Shown: piece by piece, positions 24,461 to 33,259 of the stretch | Position numbering within the stretch: position 1 is the first letter of the stretch | Layout: each line of letters begins with the position of its first letter | Source: Andeanibacterium sp035497315 | GTDB lineage: Bacteria > Pseudomonadota > Alphaproteobacteria > Sphingomonadales > Sphingomonadaceae | Reading direction: 5' to 3' | Assembly: GCA_035497315.1 (NCBI GenBank) | Contig: DATJDU010000022.1 | Span: 31,986 to 95,985 of the forward strand | DNA: 64,000 nucleotides | Made by a program: the position numbers and the translations under genes | The notes under the pieces: model-generated | Seen by the model: the letters and a program-made list of their open reading frames with translations, nothing else | Database searches by the model: none | Told to the model about the DNA's origin: nothing

Positions 24461-25279
24461 TCAGATGTTTTCGAGTTCGGCCAGAACTGCCTCGATCGCC
24501 TCGTCGGAATAAGCGAAGCCCATGTGCCCGCAGCGCAGCGCAACCGCCCTGTCCCGTTCGCCCGGGCGACCGCAGGAACTGCGCGGCGAAACGATACCGT
24601 CCCGCGGGCTCCACAGCGCGACAGTGGGCACCGGCGGCTTGGCCGAAATATCCACGACCACCGGCGGCGCTTCTACCGAGTGGCCAGTGACAAGGTGATA
24701 GATTCGCCAGACATTGTTCGCCTTGGGATTGCCGGAGAACGGCGATCCCATCGTCACCACCTTGGCGACCGCATCGGGATGCATCTTGGCCACTTCGCGG
24801 GCAAAGATACCGCCCAGGCTCCAGCCAACCAGCACCACCTCTTCGCCATAGCGGTGGTGCAGTTCCAGCACGCGCCGGGCCACCGCATCGAAATTCTCCG
24901 CGCTGGGCCCCATGTTGAAACCCATGCCCCAGTTCTTCACCGTATGGCCGGCCATCTCCAGATGCTGCGCGAGCCGCCGCAGACGGATGGGGTGAGTCGC
25001 GAAACCGGGGAGCAGCATGACCACGCGAGGGCTGGCGCTTTCGCGGATCGCAAGCCCCGGCAGCTTGCGCTTCAGCGGCCGGGTGAGGAATTGCAACTCG
25101 CCCAGCAGGTGCTTGAGCGGCGGACCATGAATTCCGCTGGGCTGGGCTTCCGCCGCCAGCGCCGCGCGCGCCCTGATCGCACCGAACAACTCACTCGCGG
25201 GAGGCATGCGCGAGGGCTGGCGCCGCTCGGCTCCCCCTCGCGGTGCGATACCTGCATAAATCCGACTCGGCGTGTTCAT
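24461..25279 (-). CDS. alpha/beta hydrolase (esterase/lipase-like)
   Basis: The 272-residue protein shows an alpha/beta-hydrolase core: VVMLLPGFATHPIRLRRLAQHL, the nucleophile elbow VGWSLGGIFAREVAK (GWSLG), LWSPRDGIVSP as the acid region, and the C-terminal RCGHMGFAYSDEAIEAV with the catalytic His. It resembles triacylglycerol-lipase/PGAP1-like proteins. No signal peptide is clear. The ATG at 25279 is preferred over one 57 bp upstream because the extra residues are not typical. It lies 69 bp upstream of the Anbu-operon ATP-grasp gene on the same strand and could be co-transcribed. Confidence 0.82.
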   Translation of the reverse strand: MNTPSRIYAGIAPRGGAERRQPSRMPPASELFGAIRARAALAAEAQPSGIHGPPLKHLLGELQFLTRPLKRKLPGLAIRESASPRVVMLLPGFATHPIRLRRLAQHLEMAGHTVKNWGMGFNMGPSAENFDAVARRVLELHHRYGEEVVLVGWSLGGIFAREVAKMHPDAVAKVVTMGSPFSGNPKANNVWRIYHLVTGHSVEAPPVVVDISAKPPVPTVALWSPRDGIVSPRSSCGRPGERDRAVALRCGHMGFAYSDEAIEAVLAELENI

Positions 25280-25524
25280 GCAGCCAGTGTAACAAAAATG
25301 ACTTACTGGGAGCTGTATGTAATCTGCCGCCGTCATGAAACTGTAGCATTCGCACTGCGCGCAGCTTCCTGCCCCGGTCAGAAAACCACTTTCCTACAGG
25401 CCGTCAGATGGCGTTTATCCTGTCCGATGAACAGCCAAGCCCTCACTCTGCACAGCGCGTTTCCGGCCCCCACCCGCCTCGCCTTGCGGCCCCCGCAAGG
25501 CATGCACGAAAAGCCGAAATGGAA

Positions 25525-25634
25525 GGTGACACTCCGGGCAACGAAAAGCCACGAAAAACGGCTTGAATCCGAGCCCGGAGGGGGTGACACGCCACACACG
25601 AAACAGGGCATTTTGCTGCCCGGAAAGGTGACAC
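25525..25634. repeat. three spaced GGTGACAC repeats in a gene-free stretch
   Basis: The 447-bp gap between 25280 and 25726 has no convincing gene. It carries GGTGACAC three times on the + strand (25525-25532, 25583-25590, 25627-25634). The first and third are preceded by GGAA or GAAA and all lie near CCCGGA or CCGGGCA. Start-to-start distances are 58 and 44 bp. The repeats could be protein-binding sites or decayed copies of a dispersed element. Confidence 0.5.
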
Positions 25635-25695
25635 ACCAACCCTGCCCATTCCGGGCAAGGCGCACCTGCGATCATATTGTCTTCCCGCCGGCTAC

Positions 25696-25715
25696 GATCG
25701 GGCAAAAACCCGATC
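25696..25715 (-). terminator. hairpin downstream of DUF3617 lipoprotein gene
   Basis: GATCGGG-CAAAAA-CCCGATC forms a 7-bp perfect stem beginning 11 bp beyond the stop codon of the minus-strand lipoprotein gene. On the minus strand the loop is U-rich, but no U-run follows, so termination efficiency is uncertain. Confidence 0.45.
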
Positions 25716-25726
25716 GAGCGCGCAGC

Positions 25727-26287
25727 CTAGCTTTTGCATTCGCCGATGCGTTCGGACACCATGCGCATCTTCATGTGCATTGTGCCGCCCGGCATGTCGG
25801 GCATGGACTGATCGCCCTCCATCGTCATTTCGCTGCCGGTGGAACCAAAGGTTCCGGCCAGCTTGAAGGTGCCGCTTTCCCCGTCCTTACCGCCGCATTT
25901 CATCACCGCGTCAAGCTTGCCACCGCCCACGTCGAACTTGTCATAAGTGCAATTGCTGTCCTTGCCGAAGCTGCGCGAGCTGAGCTGCTTGAGCGCTTCC
26001 TTCGATTCCTCGGGCGTCAGACAATCGGTCAGAGACATGTTGGCGGACATAGATTTCTTCATCTGCGCCGCCATTGCCTCGGGCATGCCGGGGAAGCTCA
26101 TCTCGATGATCTCCACCGTCTGCTTGTACAGGCCGGGCTGGGGCATCTCCATGCCCGCAATGCCGCCAGCTGCGGCGGCGGGCTTCTCACTGCCCGCTGC
26201 CTCGCCACCTGTGGGCGCCTCTTCCTTCTTGCCGCACCCTGCAAGGGCGATTGCCGCCATCATGGGCAGGAGAACCAGTTTACGCAT
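25727..26287 (-). CDS. DUF3617-domain lipoprotein
   Basis: The 186-residue protein starts with a lipoprotein signal (MRKLVLLPMMAAIALAGC, Cys18), followed by a low-complexity linker (GKKEEAPTGGEAAGSEKPAAAAGG) and a DUF3617 domain. That domain has the usual PGLYKQTVEIIEMSFPGMP, a CLTPEE segment, a second Cys in NCTYDKF, and a final MVSERIGEC. Function of the domain is unknown; it is common in proteobacterial envelopes. GAAGGGA lies 8 nt before the ATG. It is divergent from uvrB with a 121-bp gap. Confidence 0.88.
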   Translation of the reverse strand: MRKLVLLPMMAAIALAGCGKKEEAPTGGEAAGSEKPAAAAGGIAGMEMPQPGLYKQTVEIIEMSFPGMPEAMAAQMKKSMSANMSLTDCLTPEESKEALKQLSSRSFGKDSNCTYDKFDVGGGKLDAVMKCGGKDGESGTFKLAGTFGSTGSEMTMEGDQSMPDMPGGTMHMKMRMVSERIGECKS

Positions 26288-26408
26288 CAAAACGATCCCT
26301 TCGAAAATCGGAACTATGACGCGACCCTTTGGCCGGTCGTACCAAGCCTGCACCGTCCTGCCAACGCCCCCGTTGCGGAACGCATGCGGAACAGCCATAT
26401 GTCCGCGC

Positions 26409-28598
26409 ATGGCCGAACTCGTTATCCGCAGGGGTCTTGAAGAACCCGATACGTCGGGCACTTTCACGCCCCACAAGCCCGTGCGCCCCGAAAAGGCGGA
26501 CGGCGGGCGTCCGTTCAAGCTGGTTTCGGAATATGAACCGGCGGGCGATCAGCCCACCGCCATCGCCGAACTGGTGGCCGGGATTGGAGAAGACGACAAG
26601 ACGCAGGTCCTGCTGGGCGTAACCGGCAGCGGCAAAACCTTCACCATGGCCAAGGTGATCGAAAGCCTGCAGCGCCCTGCCCTGATCCTGGCGCCGAACA
26701 AGATTCTGGCCGCCCAGCTCTATGGCGAATTCAAGAGCTTCTTTCCCGAAAACGCGGTCGAATATTTCGTCAGCTATTACGACTATTACCAGCCCGAAGC
26801 CTACGTTCCCCGGTCGGATACCTATATCGAGAAGGAAAGCTCGGTAAACGAGGCGATCGACCGGATGCGCCACTCGGCCACCCGCGCCCTGCTGGAACGG
26901 GACGATGTGATTATCGTCGCCTCGGTCTCCTGCCTCTACGGCATCGGCTCGGTCGAAACCTATTCGGCCATGATCTTTGATCTGAAGAAGGGCCAGTCGG
27001 TCGACCAGCGGGAGATCATCCGCAAGCTGGTGGCCCTGCAATATAAGCGCAACGACGCCGCCTTCGCGCGCGGCAATTTCCGCGTGCGGGGGGACAGTCT
27101 GGAAATCTTCCCCAGCCACTATGAGGACATGGCCTGGCGGATCAGCTTCTTCGGTGACGAAATCGAGGAAATCAGCGAGTTCGATCCCCTCACCGGCGCG
27201 AAGGGGGCCAGCCTCAATTATGTGCGGGTCTATGCCAATTCGCACTATGTCACGCCCGGCCCCACGCTGAAGCAGGCGAGCGAGGCGATCCGTTTCGAGC
27301 TGACCGAACGGCTCAAGGAACTGGAAGCCGAAGGCAAGTTGCTGGAGCATCAGCGGCTGGAGCAGCGCACCAATTTCGACCTTGAGATGATCGCTGCCAC
27401 CGGCAGCTGCGCGGGGATCGAGAATTACAGCCGCTTCCTCACCGGCCGCCTGCCCGGCGAGCCACCGCCAACCCTGTTCGAATATCTGCCTGACAATGCG
27501 CTGCTGTTCGTCGACGAAAGCCATCAGACGGTGCCGCAGATCGGCGCCATGGCCAAGGGGGACCATCGCCGCAAGCTGACGCTGGCCGAATATGGCTTCC
27601 GCCTGCCGAGCTGTATCGACAACCGCCCGCTGCGCTTCAACGAATGGGACGCGATGCGCCCGCAGACAGTCGCCGTATCGGCCACGCCCGGCAATTGGGA
27701 AATGGAGCAAACCGGCGGTGTCTTCGCCGAACAGGTGATCCGCCCCACCGGCCTGATCGATCCGCCGGTGTTCATCCGCCCGGTGGAAGACCAGGTGCAG
27801 GATTGCATCAACGAATGCCGCGAAACGGCCGCACAGGGTTATCGCACGCTCGTCACCACCCTCACCAAGCGCATGGCGGAGGATCTTACCGAATTCATGC
27901 ATGAGGCAGGCCTGCGCGTGCGCTACATGCATTCCGACGTGGAAACGCTGGAACGCATCGAGCTGATCCGCGATCTGCGCATGGGCGTGTATGATGTGCT
28001 GGTGGGCATCAACCTGCTGCGCGAAGGGCTGGATATTCCGGAATGCGGCCTCGTCTGCATTCTGGATGCCGACAAGGAAGGCTTCCTGCGCAGCGAGACC
28101 TCGCTCGTCCAGACCATCGGTCGCGCGGCGCGCAATGTGGATGGCCGGGTGATCCTCTATGCCGACCGCATGACCGGCAGCATGGAACGCGCCATCGCCG
28201 AGACGGACCGCCGCCGCGAGAAGCAACGGGCGTATAATGTCGAGCACGACATCACGCCGCAGACGATCAAGCGCAACATCCAGGACATTGTCGCCCACAC
28301 AGCCAGCCGCGACGGCGTTCTGGTGGAGATCGAAGCGGAAGACGGCCGCAACAATCTCGTGGGCCACAATCTGCGCGCCTATATCGAGGATCTGGAAAAG
28401 AAGATGCGCGCCGCCGCCGCCGATCTCGAATTCGAGGAAGCGGGCCGCCTGCGCGACGAAATCCGGAGGCTGGAAGCCGAAGAACTTGGGCTGCCGGATG
28501 ATGAGAAGCGCGCGACGATGGTGGGGCGCAGCAACGAGGGCAAGCCGGGGACGCGCAAGACGCGTTACGGGAAGTCGCAGCGAAAGTGGGGACGGTGA
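26409..28598 (+). CDS. uvrB: excinuclease ABC subunit B
   Basis: UvrB is the damage-verifying helicase of nucleotide excision repair, acting with UvrA and UvrC. The 729-residue protein has the Walker A motif LLGVTGSGKTFTMAK near 60-75, the beta-hairpin FVSYYDYYQPEAYVP, DE-box LLFVDESHQT, motif VI TIGRAARN, and the C-terminal UVR motif (EDLEKKMRAAAADLEFEEAGRLRDEIRRLE) that binds UvrC. The ATG at 26409 (MAELVIRRGLEEP) gives the usual N-terminus for alphaproteobacteria. A lipoprotein gene follows with a 4-bp GTGA overlap. Confidence 0.97.
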   Translation: MAELVIRRGLEEPDTSGTFTPHKPVRPEKADGGRPFKLVSEYEPAGDQPTAIAELVAGIGEDDKTQVLLGVTGSGKTFTMAKVIESLQRPALILAPNKILAAQLYGEFKSFFPENAVEYFVSYYDYYQPEAYVPRSDTYIEKESSVNEAIDRMRHSATRALLERDDVIIVASVSCLYGIGSVETYSAMIFDLKKGQSVDQREIIRKLVALQYKRNDAAFARGNFRVRGDSLEIFPSHYEDMAWRISFFGDEIEEISEFDPLTGAKGASLNYVRVYANSHYVTPGPTLKQASEAIRFELTERLKELEAEGKLLEHQRLEQRTNFDLEMIAATGSCAGIENYSRFLTGRLPGEPPPTLFEYLPDNALLFVDESHQTVPQIGAMAKGDHRRKLTLAEYGFRLPSCIDNRPLRFNEWDAMRPQTVAVSATPGNWEMEQTGGVFAEQVIRPTGLIDPPVFIRPVEDQVQDCINECRETAAQGYRTLVTTLTKRMAEDLTEFMHEAGLRVRYMHSDVETLERIELIRDLRMGVYDVLVGINLLREGLDIPECGLVCILDADKEGFLRSETSLVQTIGRAARNVDGRVILYADRMTGSMERAIAETDRRREKQRAYNVEHDITPQTIKRNIQDIVAHTASRDGVLVEIEAEDGRNNLVGHNLRAYIEDLEKKMRAAAADLEFEEAGRLRDEIRRLEAEELGLPDDEKRATMVGRSNEGKPGTRKTRYGKSQRKWGR

Positions 28599-29161
28599 GA
28601 TATCTGTGGGCGCTGGGCGCCTCGCTCCTCATCTCCGCCTGCGACCGACCGCCGGTGCAGCGGATCGAGTTGGATGAGGCGCAGAGCGCGGCCGCTCTGG
28701 CGCTCAATCCCTCACCTGACAGCACGGGCGCCGCGTGGCGGATCGCACCGGATGGCACGGGAATCGATTTCGGGCAGGAGAAGCAGCAGCCCTTCCTCAC
28801 CCTTCGATGCGCGCTGGCCAAAGACACTGCACCTCGACTGGCAGTGATCCGCCATGCCCAATCGCAGCCTGAGGCCAAGGCGCTCTTCGCAGTGCTGGGT
28901 AATGGGGTCACTGCGCGGCTGAAACTGGATGCCACTCTCTCGAAAACCGCTGGCTGGCGCTGGGAGGGGCTCTATCCCGCCGATGCACCGGAACTGGACG
29001 TATTCACCGGACTGCGCGACATCGAGGCGACACTGCCTGGCGCAGGTACGCTGAAGATCCCCGGAAGCCCGCTGCCGCGCGAATTCCTTGGCTGGTGCCG
29101 CCGGGGCGGCGCGCTTTTGCCTGGGGAGGTCAGTTCGTCCCCGCCAGCTCCGTCAGGCTAG
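28595..29161 (+). CDS. small lipoprotein of unknown function
   Basis: The 188-residue protein begins MRYLWALGASLLISAC, a clear lipobox with Cys at about 16. The rest shows no family I recognise; it has beta-rich alternation (FLTLRCALAKDT, AVLGNGVTARLKLDATL, and LPREFLGWCRRGG near the end). The start GTG overlaps the uvrB stop codon (GTGA), implying translational coupling, though no repair role need follow. Its 3' end overlaps the convergent DsbD-like gene by 32 bp. Confidence 0.75.
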   Translation: MRYLWALGASLLISACDRPPVQRIELDEAQSAAALALNPSPDSTGAAWRIAPDGTGIDFGQEKQQPFLTLRCALAKDTAPRLAVIRHAQSQPEAKALFAVLGNGVTARLKLDATLSKTAGWRWEGLYPADAPELDVFTGLRDIEATLPGAGTLKIPGSPLPREFLGWCRRGGALLPGEVSSSPPAPSG

Positions 29162-31190
29162 AAGGAGTCAGCACCTGCGGCAATTGCTGCGGCTCTCCAC
29201 CGCCAGCCGGGTACCACAGATAGAGCGGGACGCCGCCCGCGCCGCGCCCAGTGAGGAAACGTGTGATGGCCGGATCGCGCCGGGTCCAGTCCCCCACCAA
29301 GGCCACAACGCCGGCCTTTTCGAAGGCCCTGCGCGTCTCTTCCCGCTCGATCGCCACGCCTTCATTGACCTTGCAGGTCAGGCACCAATCGGCGGTGAAC
29401 CACACGAATACCGGCTTCCCGCTCGCCCGGGCCTCGGCCAGCGCTTGCTCGCTAAAGGGTTGGGCTGCGATCAGCCCGGCTTCGGCAGGGGGTGGCGCCA
29501 TCGCCTGCGGCAAGGCAAAGACGCAGCCCAGCGCAAGCAGCGGCACCGCGCCCGCGACCAACGGCCACGCTCGCTTGCCCGCATGCTGCCTGCGCCCGGC
29601 CGTCCAGAGCACCACCAGGAACAACACTGCAAAGCCGCCAGCCGCCAGCAGGAAGGGCACCCCGCCCAGTCTCCACGCCAGCCAGGCCAGCGCCAGCGCG
29701 GTGAGCCCCATCGGCACGGCCATGATCTTGCGGAACACATTCATCCACTTGCCCGGGCGTGGCAGAAGCCGCCGCAATGCCGGGATGAAGCCCAGTGCGA
29801 GGAACGGCAGCGCAATGCCCAGCCCCAGCGCCGCAAACAGCAGCAGCGCCTGCGCGGAGGGAAGCAGCAACGCCGCCCCCATCGCCGCCGCCATGAACGG
29901 CCCGGTGCAAGGGGTCGCCACGAAGGCCGCCAGCAGCCCGGTGCCGAACGCCCCCATCGGCTGGCCGCCACCCGACAGCGAGAGCGAAGGCAGTTCGTAC
30001 AGGCCCGCGAAATTGGCAGTCAGTGCCACAGCCAGCACCAGCAGCGCCGCGACAACACCCGGCTCCTGCAATTGGAATGCCCAGCCGATCTCGCTGCCCG
30101 CCGCGCGCAGGGCCAACAGCAACGCGCCAAGGGCAACGCAGGCGAGCACTACGCCCGCCGTATATGCCAGCCCTTCCCGCCGGGCTTCCACCTCGCTCTC
30201 CCCGGCGCGGGCGAGGCTGAGCGCCTTGAGGCTGAGGATCGGGAAGACGCAGGGCATGATGTTGAGCAGCAGTCCGCCTGCCAGCGCCATGGCCAGCAGC
30301 AGCGGGAATGGCGCCAGTCCATCTGCCGCAGAAGTGCCGGTTTTCAGCGGTACTCCGCTGTGCGGCACAGCGCCCGGCTGGCCGGAGAAGCTAACGCCAT
30401 TGCCTGCATCGTCGAGCTTGAGGATGCCGGAAATGGCCTTTGCCGAAGGGTCCGCGTTCTTTGCCAGCGCCAGTTCGGCCACCAGTAGATTTCCTTCGCG
30501 GCGGAAGGTCTGGGGGGCCGCGTAGTCGATCTGGCCGGTTTCAGCCAAAAACAGGTGGGGATTGGCGATTTCGAGGCTGGCGGGCAGCGGAATTCCGATG
30601 CGCAGCCTTTTGTTTTCAAAGGAAAAACTTGCCTCCCGGTCAATCAACGGCGGGATCGCGGCGCGCCAGGCGTCGAAGCGCGGTTCGGTGGGGCCGCCTG
30701 CCCCGACCTTCACCGTCGTCGCCATAAATGCCTGTTCCGGCACGCAAATCTTGTCCGTACAGGCGAGCCAATTGGCCTGCACCGTAACCGGCACGGTTCC
30801 CCCCAAGGGTGTACTCAAAGGGGCCGAAAGCGACGTCAAAACCGCATAGGGGCCCTCGAACACGTAGTTCATCATACCAGAGATGAGCAGAGTCTGCGGC
30901 ACCGGATATTCCAGCGCCCCCGCGCTCCATCCGGGCGGCAGCGACCAGTCCAGCTCCATCCCGTAACCCGCATCGCCGGGGTTGGACCAATAGCCGTGCC
31001 AGCCCGGCTCCGGAATCATCACCAGGGCGAGCTGCACCGTCCCGCCCGGCGCGACGGGGCCCTGCGCCACCAATTGCGCGGCGATGTGGTTGGCCTTCCC
31101 CTGCGCCGCCGGCAGCGAAGGCGAGAACAGGGCGATAAGCAGCGCCAGCAGAAAGGCGGTGAACCGGCGCAGCGGAATGGCAGCTATCAC
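29130..31190 (-). CDS. DsbD-family protein-disulfide reductase
   Basis: The 686-residue protein passes electrons from cytoplasmic thioredoxin to periplasmic thiols. It has a signal peptide (RRFTAFLLALLIALFSPSLPAAQG) and an N-terminal DsbD-like domain with the pair ACTDKIC. A CcdA-like block of eight helices carries the key cysteines in NIMPCVFP and VATPCTGPF, and a C-terminal thioredoxin domain has FTADWCLTCK. This fits the DsbD/ScsB group. A GTG start at 31190 is chosen because AGGGACGAAA precedes it and the signal peptide begins directly after. The TlpA-like protein at the window start could be a client but is far away. Confidence 0.92.
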   Translation of the reverse strand: MIAAIPLRRFTAFLLALLIALFSPSLPAAQGKANHIAAQLVAQGPVAPGGTVQLALVMIPEPGWHGYWSNPGDAGYGMELDWSLPPGWSAGALEYPVPQTLLISGMMNYVFEGPYAVLTSLSAPLSTPLGGTVPVTVQANWLACTDKICVPEQAFMATTVKVGAGGPTEPRFDAWRAAIPPLIDREASFSFENKRLRIGIPLPASLEIANPHLFLAETGQIDYAAPQTFRREGNLLVAELALAKNADPSAKAISGILKLDDAGNGVSFSGQPGAVPHSGVPLKTGTSAADGLAPFPLLLAMALAGGLLLNIMPCVFPILSLKALSLARAGESEVEARREGLAYTAGVVLACVALGALLLALRAAGSEIGWAFQLQEPGVVAALLVLAVALTANFAGLYELPSLSLSGGGQPMGAFGTGLLAAFVATPCTGPFMAAAMGAALLLPSAQALLLFAALGLGIALPFLALGFIPALRRLLPRPGKWMNVFRKIMAVPMGLTALALAWLAWRLGGVPFLLAAGGFAVLFLVVLWTAGRRQHAGKRAWPLVAGAVPLLALGCVFALPQAMAPPPAEAGLIAAQPFSEQALAEARASGKPVFVWFTADWCLTCKVNEGVAIEREETRRAFEKAGVVALVGDWTRRDPAITRFLTGRGAGGVPLYLWYPAGGGEPQQLPQVLTPSSLTELAGTN

Positions 31191-31204
31191 TTTCGTCCCT
31201 AATC

Positions 31205-31222
31205 TTGCACTTTGTTGCACTT
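31205..31222. promoter_or_regulatory. tandem TTGCACTT repeat in the dsbD/ubiH divergent region
   Basis: TTGCACTT occurs twice with a 10-bp period (31205-31212 and 31215-31222) in the 89-bp gap between the DsbD-like and UbiH-like genes. One helical turn between copies suggests a protein-binding site; the TTGCAC words may also serve as -35 elements. Confidence 0.35.
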
Positions 31223-31279
31223 GTCTCGCAGGTGACTCCCGGCGTAGGGCCTGAGTTCCCAACCCGCAAGGAAGGCACG

Positions 31280-32494
31280 ATGGACGAGAGGCGAGAATTG
31301 CTGATCCTGGGCGGTGGCCTCGTGGGCATGACGCTTGCCCTCGCCGCTGCAAAACAGGGCATTGCCAGCCATGTGGTCGACCGGGCAGACCCGGCCGAAC
31401 TCACGGCTGACGGGTTTGACGGGCGCGCCAGCGCGATCTCCACCGCCAGCTGGAACCTGTTCTGCAACATCGGCCTTGGCGAGCGGCTGGAGCCCTTCGG
31501 CTGCCCGATCGATTCGATCGCCGTCACCGATGCCATGCGCCCCGGCCAGATCCAGTTTCGCCCGCAGCCGGAGGAAGGATCGCTCGGCCGCATGTTCGCC
31601 AATCGCGATTTGCGCCTTGCCCTGTTCGAAGCCGCGAAGAACGAGAAGCTGATCGCCTGGCACGCCCCCATCGAAGTGGTGAAGCGCGAGCGCGGCGAAC
31701 ATGGCGTATCCGCTACCCTGTCTGACGGGCGCGTGCTCCACGCCAGCCTGATGGTCGCCGCCGAAGGCCGCCGGTCCCCCACGCGGGACGAGGCCGGGTT
31801 GAAGCTCGCCCATTGGGATTACCAGCACCGCGCGCTGATCGTCGGGCTGGACCACGAAAAATCGCACGGCAATGTGGCGTGGGAAATCTTCTATCCCACC
31901 GGCCCCTTCGCCCTGCTGCCAATGCGCGACGGGCCAGAAGGCCAGCACCGCAGCGCGCTGGTGTGGACCGTGGCCGAGAAGGACGCGGCCGGCACCCTCG
32001 CCCTGTCCGAACGCGCGTTCCTCGCCGAAGTGGACAAAAGGATGCAGGGCCTGTTCGGCAGGATCAGCCTCAACAGCCGGGTCTCCTCTTATCCGCTGGG
32101 CTTCCAGCATACGGCACGGATGACCGGGCAGAGGCTGGTGCTGGCGGGCGATGCCGCCCACGGCATCCACCCCATTGCCGGGCAGGGCCTCAATCTGGGC
32201 CTGCGCGATGTCGGCGCGCTGGTGGAAGTGCTGGTGGACGGAATGCGCCTCGGCCTCGATCCGGGCGATGCCCAGATTCTGGAACGCTACGAACGCTGGC
32301 GCAGCCTCGACAATTTCACCGTCTCCGCCACTTGCGACAGCATCACCCGCCTGTTCGGCGTGAAAGGCCGCACCGCCTCAGCCATCCGCCGCTTCGGCAT
32401 GGCCGGTGTGCAGCGCATTCCGGCGCTGAAGAACTTCTTCATGGACGAGGCACGCGGGATGAGCGGGAAATTGCCGTCGCTGCTGCAGGGCTGA
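31280..32494 (+). CDS. UbiH/UbiF/COQ6-family ubiquinone biosynthesis hydroxylase
   Basis: The 404-residue FAD monooxygenase hydroxylates the aromatic ring of a ubiquinone precursor. It has the N-terminal GGGLVGMTLALAAAKQGI dinucleotide motif, the DGRASAISTASWN stretch typical of Ubi hydroxylases, and the second FAD motif LVLAGDAAHGIHPIAGQGLNLGLRDVGAL near 295. The position-specific enzyme (UbiH, UbiF, UbiI, UbiL) cannot be assigned; alphaproteobacteria often use fewer, broader enzymes. The ATG at 31280 follows AAGGAAGGCACG; an earlier TTG would add 25 residues with no conserved features. Confidence 0.92.
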   Translation: MDERRELLILGGGLVGMTLALAAAKQGIASHVVDRADPAELTADGFDGRASAISTASWNLFCNIGLGERLEPFGCPIDSIAVTDAMRPGQIQFRPQPEEGSLGRMFANRDLRLALFEAAKNEKLIAWHAPIEVVKRERGEHGVSATLSDGRVLHASLMVAAEGRRSPTRDEAGLKLAHWDYQHRALIVGLDHEKSHGNVAWEIFYPTGPFALLPMRDGPEGQHRSALVWTVAEKDAAGTLALSERAFLAEVDKRMQGLFGRISLNSRVSSYPLGFQHTARMTGQRLVLAGDAAHGIHPIAGQGLNLGLRDVGALVEVLVDGMRLGLDPGDAQILERYERWRSLDNFTVSATCDSITRLFGVKGRTASAIRRFGMAGVQRIPALKNFFMDEARGMSGKLPSLLQG

Positions 32495-32564
32495 TTTAGG
32501 AAACTGTTTCCCGCTGGTGAAAGGTGGCAATGGTGCGCCCCAACCTTGGCGGATTTTCTACCAC

Positions 32565-32712
32565 CCCGCCCATCCTGAGCCTGTCGAAGGACACGCGGGA
32601 CGTGGATGCCGGGAGTGAATTGAAGCCGAGCTGGTTCGCCTCGCACCGGCGATTGAGCGGATTCTTGATCAAAGGGCGGCGCGTGTCCTTCGACAGGCTC
32701 AGGATGGGCGGG
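32565..32712. repeat. 33-bp perfect inverted repeat with 82-bp spacer
   Basis: Arms at 32565-32597 and 32680-32712 are exact reverse complements. Each contains the CTGAGCCTGTCGAAGG or CCTTCGACAGGCTCAG core known as a dispersed intergenic element in many proteobacteria. The 82-bp centre is not repeated nearby and has no gene. The element separates ubiH from the small zinc-ribbon gene. No transposase or target duplication is visible. Confidence 0.85.
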
Positions 32713-32738
32713 TATGGGGCATTGAGGGGCACCATGCC

Positions 32739-32930
32739 ATGCGCACCAGACTGAGCATCTGCCGCAAAAAGGCCGCCTATTCCACGCAGGAGGATGCACT
32801 GGCCGCCATCATGGCGTCCGGCCTGGACCTGCGCCTCTATCGCTGCGATCGCTGCTGGAAATACCACCTGACCAGCCGCCTCAAGGGCAAGCGCCTGCCA
32901 CGGACGGGGGAATCAAGGGCGGCGCAATAA
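32739..32930 (+). CDS. small putative zinc-ribbon protein
   Basis: The 63-residue basic protein reads MRTRLSICRKKAAYSTQEDA then RLYRCDRCWKYHLTSRLKGKRL. One Cys at residue 8, a CDRC pair at about 36-39, and the His of KYHLTS form a plausible zinc-binding knuckle. Similar short proteins occur in sphingomonads and caulobacters. No known enzyme function. It begins 26 bp after the inverted repeat, with GAGGGGCACC upstream of the ATG. Confidence 0.6.
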   Translation: MRTRLSICRKKAAYSTQEDALAAIMASGLDLRLYRCDRCWKYHLTSRLKGKRLPRTGESRAAQ

Positions 32931-32934
32931 AGCC

Positions 32935-33195
32935 TCAGTCCTCGCCGGAAGCGGCCAGCAGATCCATCAGATTGCGCGCAGCCTCCCGGTCCGCCTCATC
33001 CTTGAACGCGACATCCAGATCGGGCGCCTGCCCCAGCATGTAGAGCAAGGACCACAAGGCAAACCGCCGCGCCCGGTCCGTCTCCAGCCCGAAATCCACC
33101 CGCATCCGGTCAAGCCCATCCGCCTGAACCGCAGGCGACACCTGCGACAAATCCGCAGTGCCGAAATAACGCCGAAGCTGATCGTCCAAATCCAT
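32935..33195 (-). CDS. short conserved-type hypothetical protein
   Basis: The 86-residue protein (MDLDDQLRRYFGTADLSQV, then DRMRVDFGLETDRARRFALWSLLYMLGQAPDLDVAFKDEADREAARNLMDLL) is acidic and predicted helical, with no domain I can name. The composition and codon bias match neighbouring chromosomal genes, and there is no signal peptide. It is convergent with the zinc-ribbon gene (4-bp gap). I treat it as a real gene because of its coding character, though function is unknown. Confidence 0.6.
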   Translation of the reverse strand: MDLDDQLRRYFGTADLSQVSPAVQADGLDRMRVDFGLETDRARRFALWSLLYMLGQAPDLDVAFKDEADREAARNLMDLLAASGED

Positions 33196-33259
33196 AGGGC
33201 AAGCCTAGCGTATCGGATGGAGGACGCAAAGGGAGGGAGGGGATTGGCGCACACCCAAA

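Noticed and set aside
22925..26440. Very long open frame (over 1,100 codons) on the + strand across the Anbu operon region
   Set aside because: It runs antisense to four well-supported genes, has His/Arg-rich low-information sequence and no domain; it is an effect of high third-position GC in the true genes.
26280..28367. Long open frame (695 codons) on the - strand opposite uvrB
   Set aside because: uvrB is complete and well conserved; the antisense frame is a GC-skew artefact.
32524..32754. Open frame of 76 codons through the 33-bp inverted repeat
   Set aside because: The frame runs through both repeat arms and the spacer, has no ribosome site of note, and overlaps the start of the small zinc-ribbon gene.
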